Below, one piece after another: positions 6,167 through 6,372 of a DNA stretch of 6,372 nucleotides. The DNA is from Bacteroidales bacterium (GTDB lineage: Bacteria; Bacteroidota; Bacteroidia; Bacteroidales; Bacteroidaceae), in NCBI GenBank assembly GCA_004558535.1, contig SFCP01000105.1:1-6372 (forward strand). The letters run 5' to 3'. Position 1 is the first letter of the stretch. Each line of letters starts with the position of its first letter. The notes under the pieces are model-generated. The model saw nothing but the letters and a program-made list of their open reading frames with translations, was not told where the DNA came from and searched no databases. Made by a program: the position numbers and the translations under genes.

Positions 6167-6372
6167 CTATCTGTCATCGCCCTGCGGGGAATAGGTCTGG
6201 CTCTCCCGGATAAGGGCGGCATAGAGGGGGCTGCAGCAAAGCGTTTGGGGATGGCCCACCAGGAGGAACTGTTTCCGGGCACGGGTGACGGCAACGTTGA
6301 GTTTGCGGTCCACCATCGTCCCCTCGACAGCGACGGGGGCGGACAGCATCCCCATGGCGTAGGGGCGGCTGA
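6167..6372 (-). CDS. Superfamily 1 DNA helicase (DNA2/Upf1-like AAA_12 class), C-terminal fragment
   Basis: Only the last 67 codons are in the window; the frame is open to the right edge and ends at TAG (6169-6167). The fragment contains DRKLNVAVTRARKQ, which is helicase motif VI of superfamily 1 (V-A-x-T-R-A-R), where the arginines contact the ATP gamma-phosphate. It is followed by FLLVGHPQTL, the beta strand that usually comes after it in the DNA2/Upf1-like group, and by a short tail containing LYAALI. Such proteins are ATP-driven DNA or RNA unwinding enzymes. Which member this is, and any N-terminal nuclease or accessory domain, cannot be seen here. The ATG at 6355 is internal and not a start. 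The 130 bp after its stop, down to the SRP promoter, hold no gene. A GCGC-GAAA-GCGC hairpin (6078-6089) is present there but lacks a proper T tail on this strand. Confidence 0.85.
   Translation of the reverse strand, partial: SRPYAMGMLSAPVAVEGTMVDRKLNVAVTRARKQFLLVGHPQTLCCSPLYAALIRESQTYSPQGDDR

Noticed and set aside
1..6372. Mobile element, CRISPR array, defence or biosynthetic system
   Set aside because: No transposase, integrase, spaced palindromic repeats, toxin-antitoxin pair or cluster genes are visible; the damaged tRNA raises the thought of an integration scar, but no integrase or second attachment copy is present.

Overview
This is a chromosomal window from a member of the Bacteroidales, most likely Bacteroides or a close, fairly GC-rich relative. 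Four lines of evidence point there. The seryl-tRNA synthetase reads like Bacteroidales enzymes. The phosphate permease is the long Bacteroidota form with a hydrophilic C-terminal domain. Start codons lack Shine-Dalgarno sequences. Four transcription units begin with the Bacteroidota -7 box TAnnTTTG. The genus cannot be fixed without a database search.

Layout, left to right. (1) 1-1974, minus: a PiT-family inorganic phosphate permease whose 3' end runs off the left edge; its promoter lies at about 2004-2011. (2) 2124-3350, minus: an HD-domain phosphohydrolase of the dGTPase/SAMHD1-like class. (3) 3351-3466: a compact divergent promoter region with a textbook TTTG-N19-TAnnTTTG promoter for the HD gene and a TAnnTTTG box for serS. 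(4) 3467-4744, plus: serS, whose true start is 41 codons inside the longest open frame. (5) 4773-4811: a strong hairpin terminator between two convergent genes. (6) 4853-5533, minus: a HAD phosphatase resembling phosphoglycolate phosphatase. (7) 5534-5854: no convincing protein gene, but a short 9-bp direct repeat, a very GC-rich 42-bp tandem repeat and an intrinsic terminator. (8) 5855-6035, minus: an RNA transcription unit made of a promoter, the small SRP RNA and, with almost no gap, a tRNA-Thr(UGU)-like sequence that has lost most of its D arm. (9) 6167-6372, minus: the C-terminus of a superfamily 1 DNA helicase that enters from the right edge.

The genes are housekeeping functions: phosphate uptake, nucleotide or phosphate-ester hydrolysis, serine charging of tRNA, protein targeting and DNA unwinding. 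They are not an obvious pathway or operon. I see no mobile element, CRISPR array, defence system or biosynthetic cluster. The unusual part is 5680-6035, where a damaged tRNA abuts the SRP RNA and is followed by its terminator and a GC-rich minisatellite.
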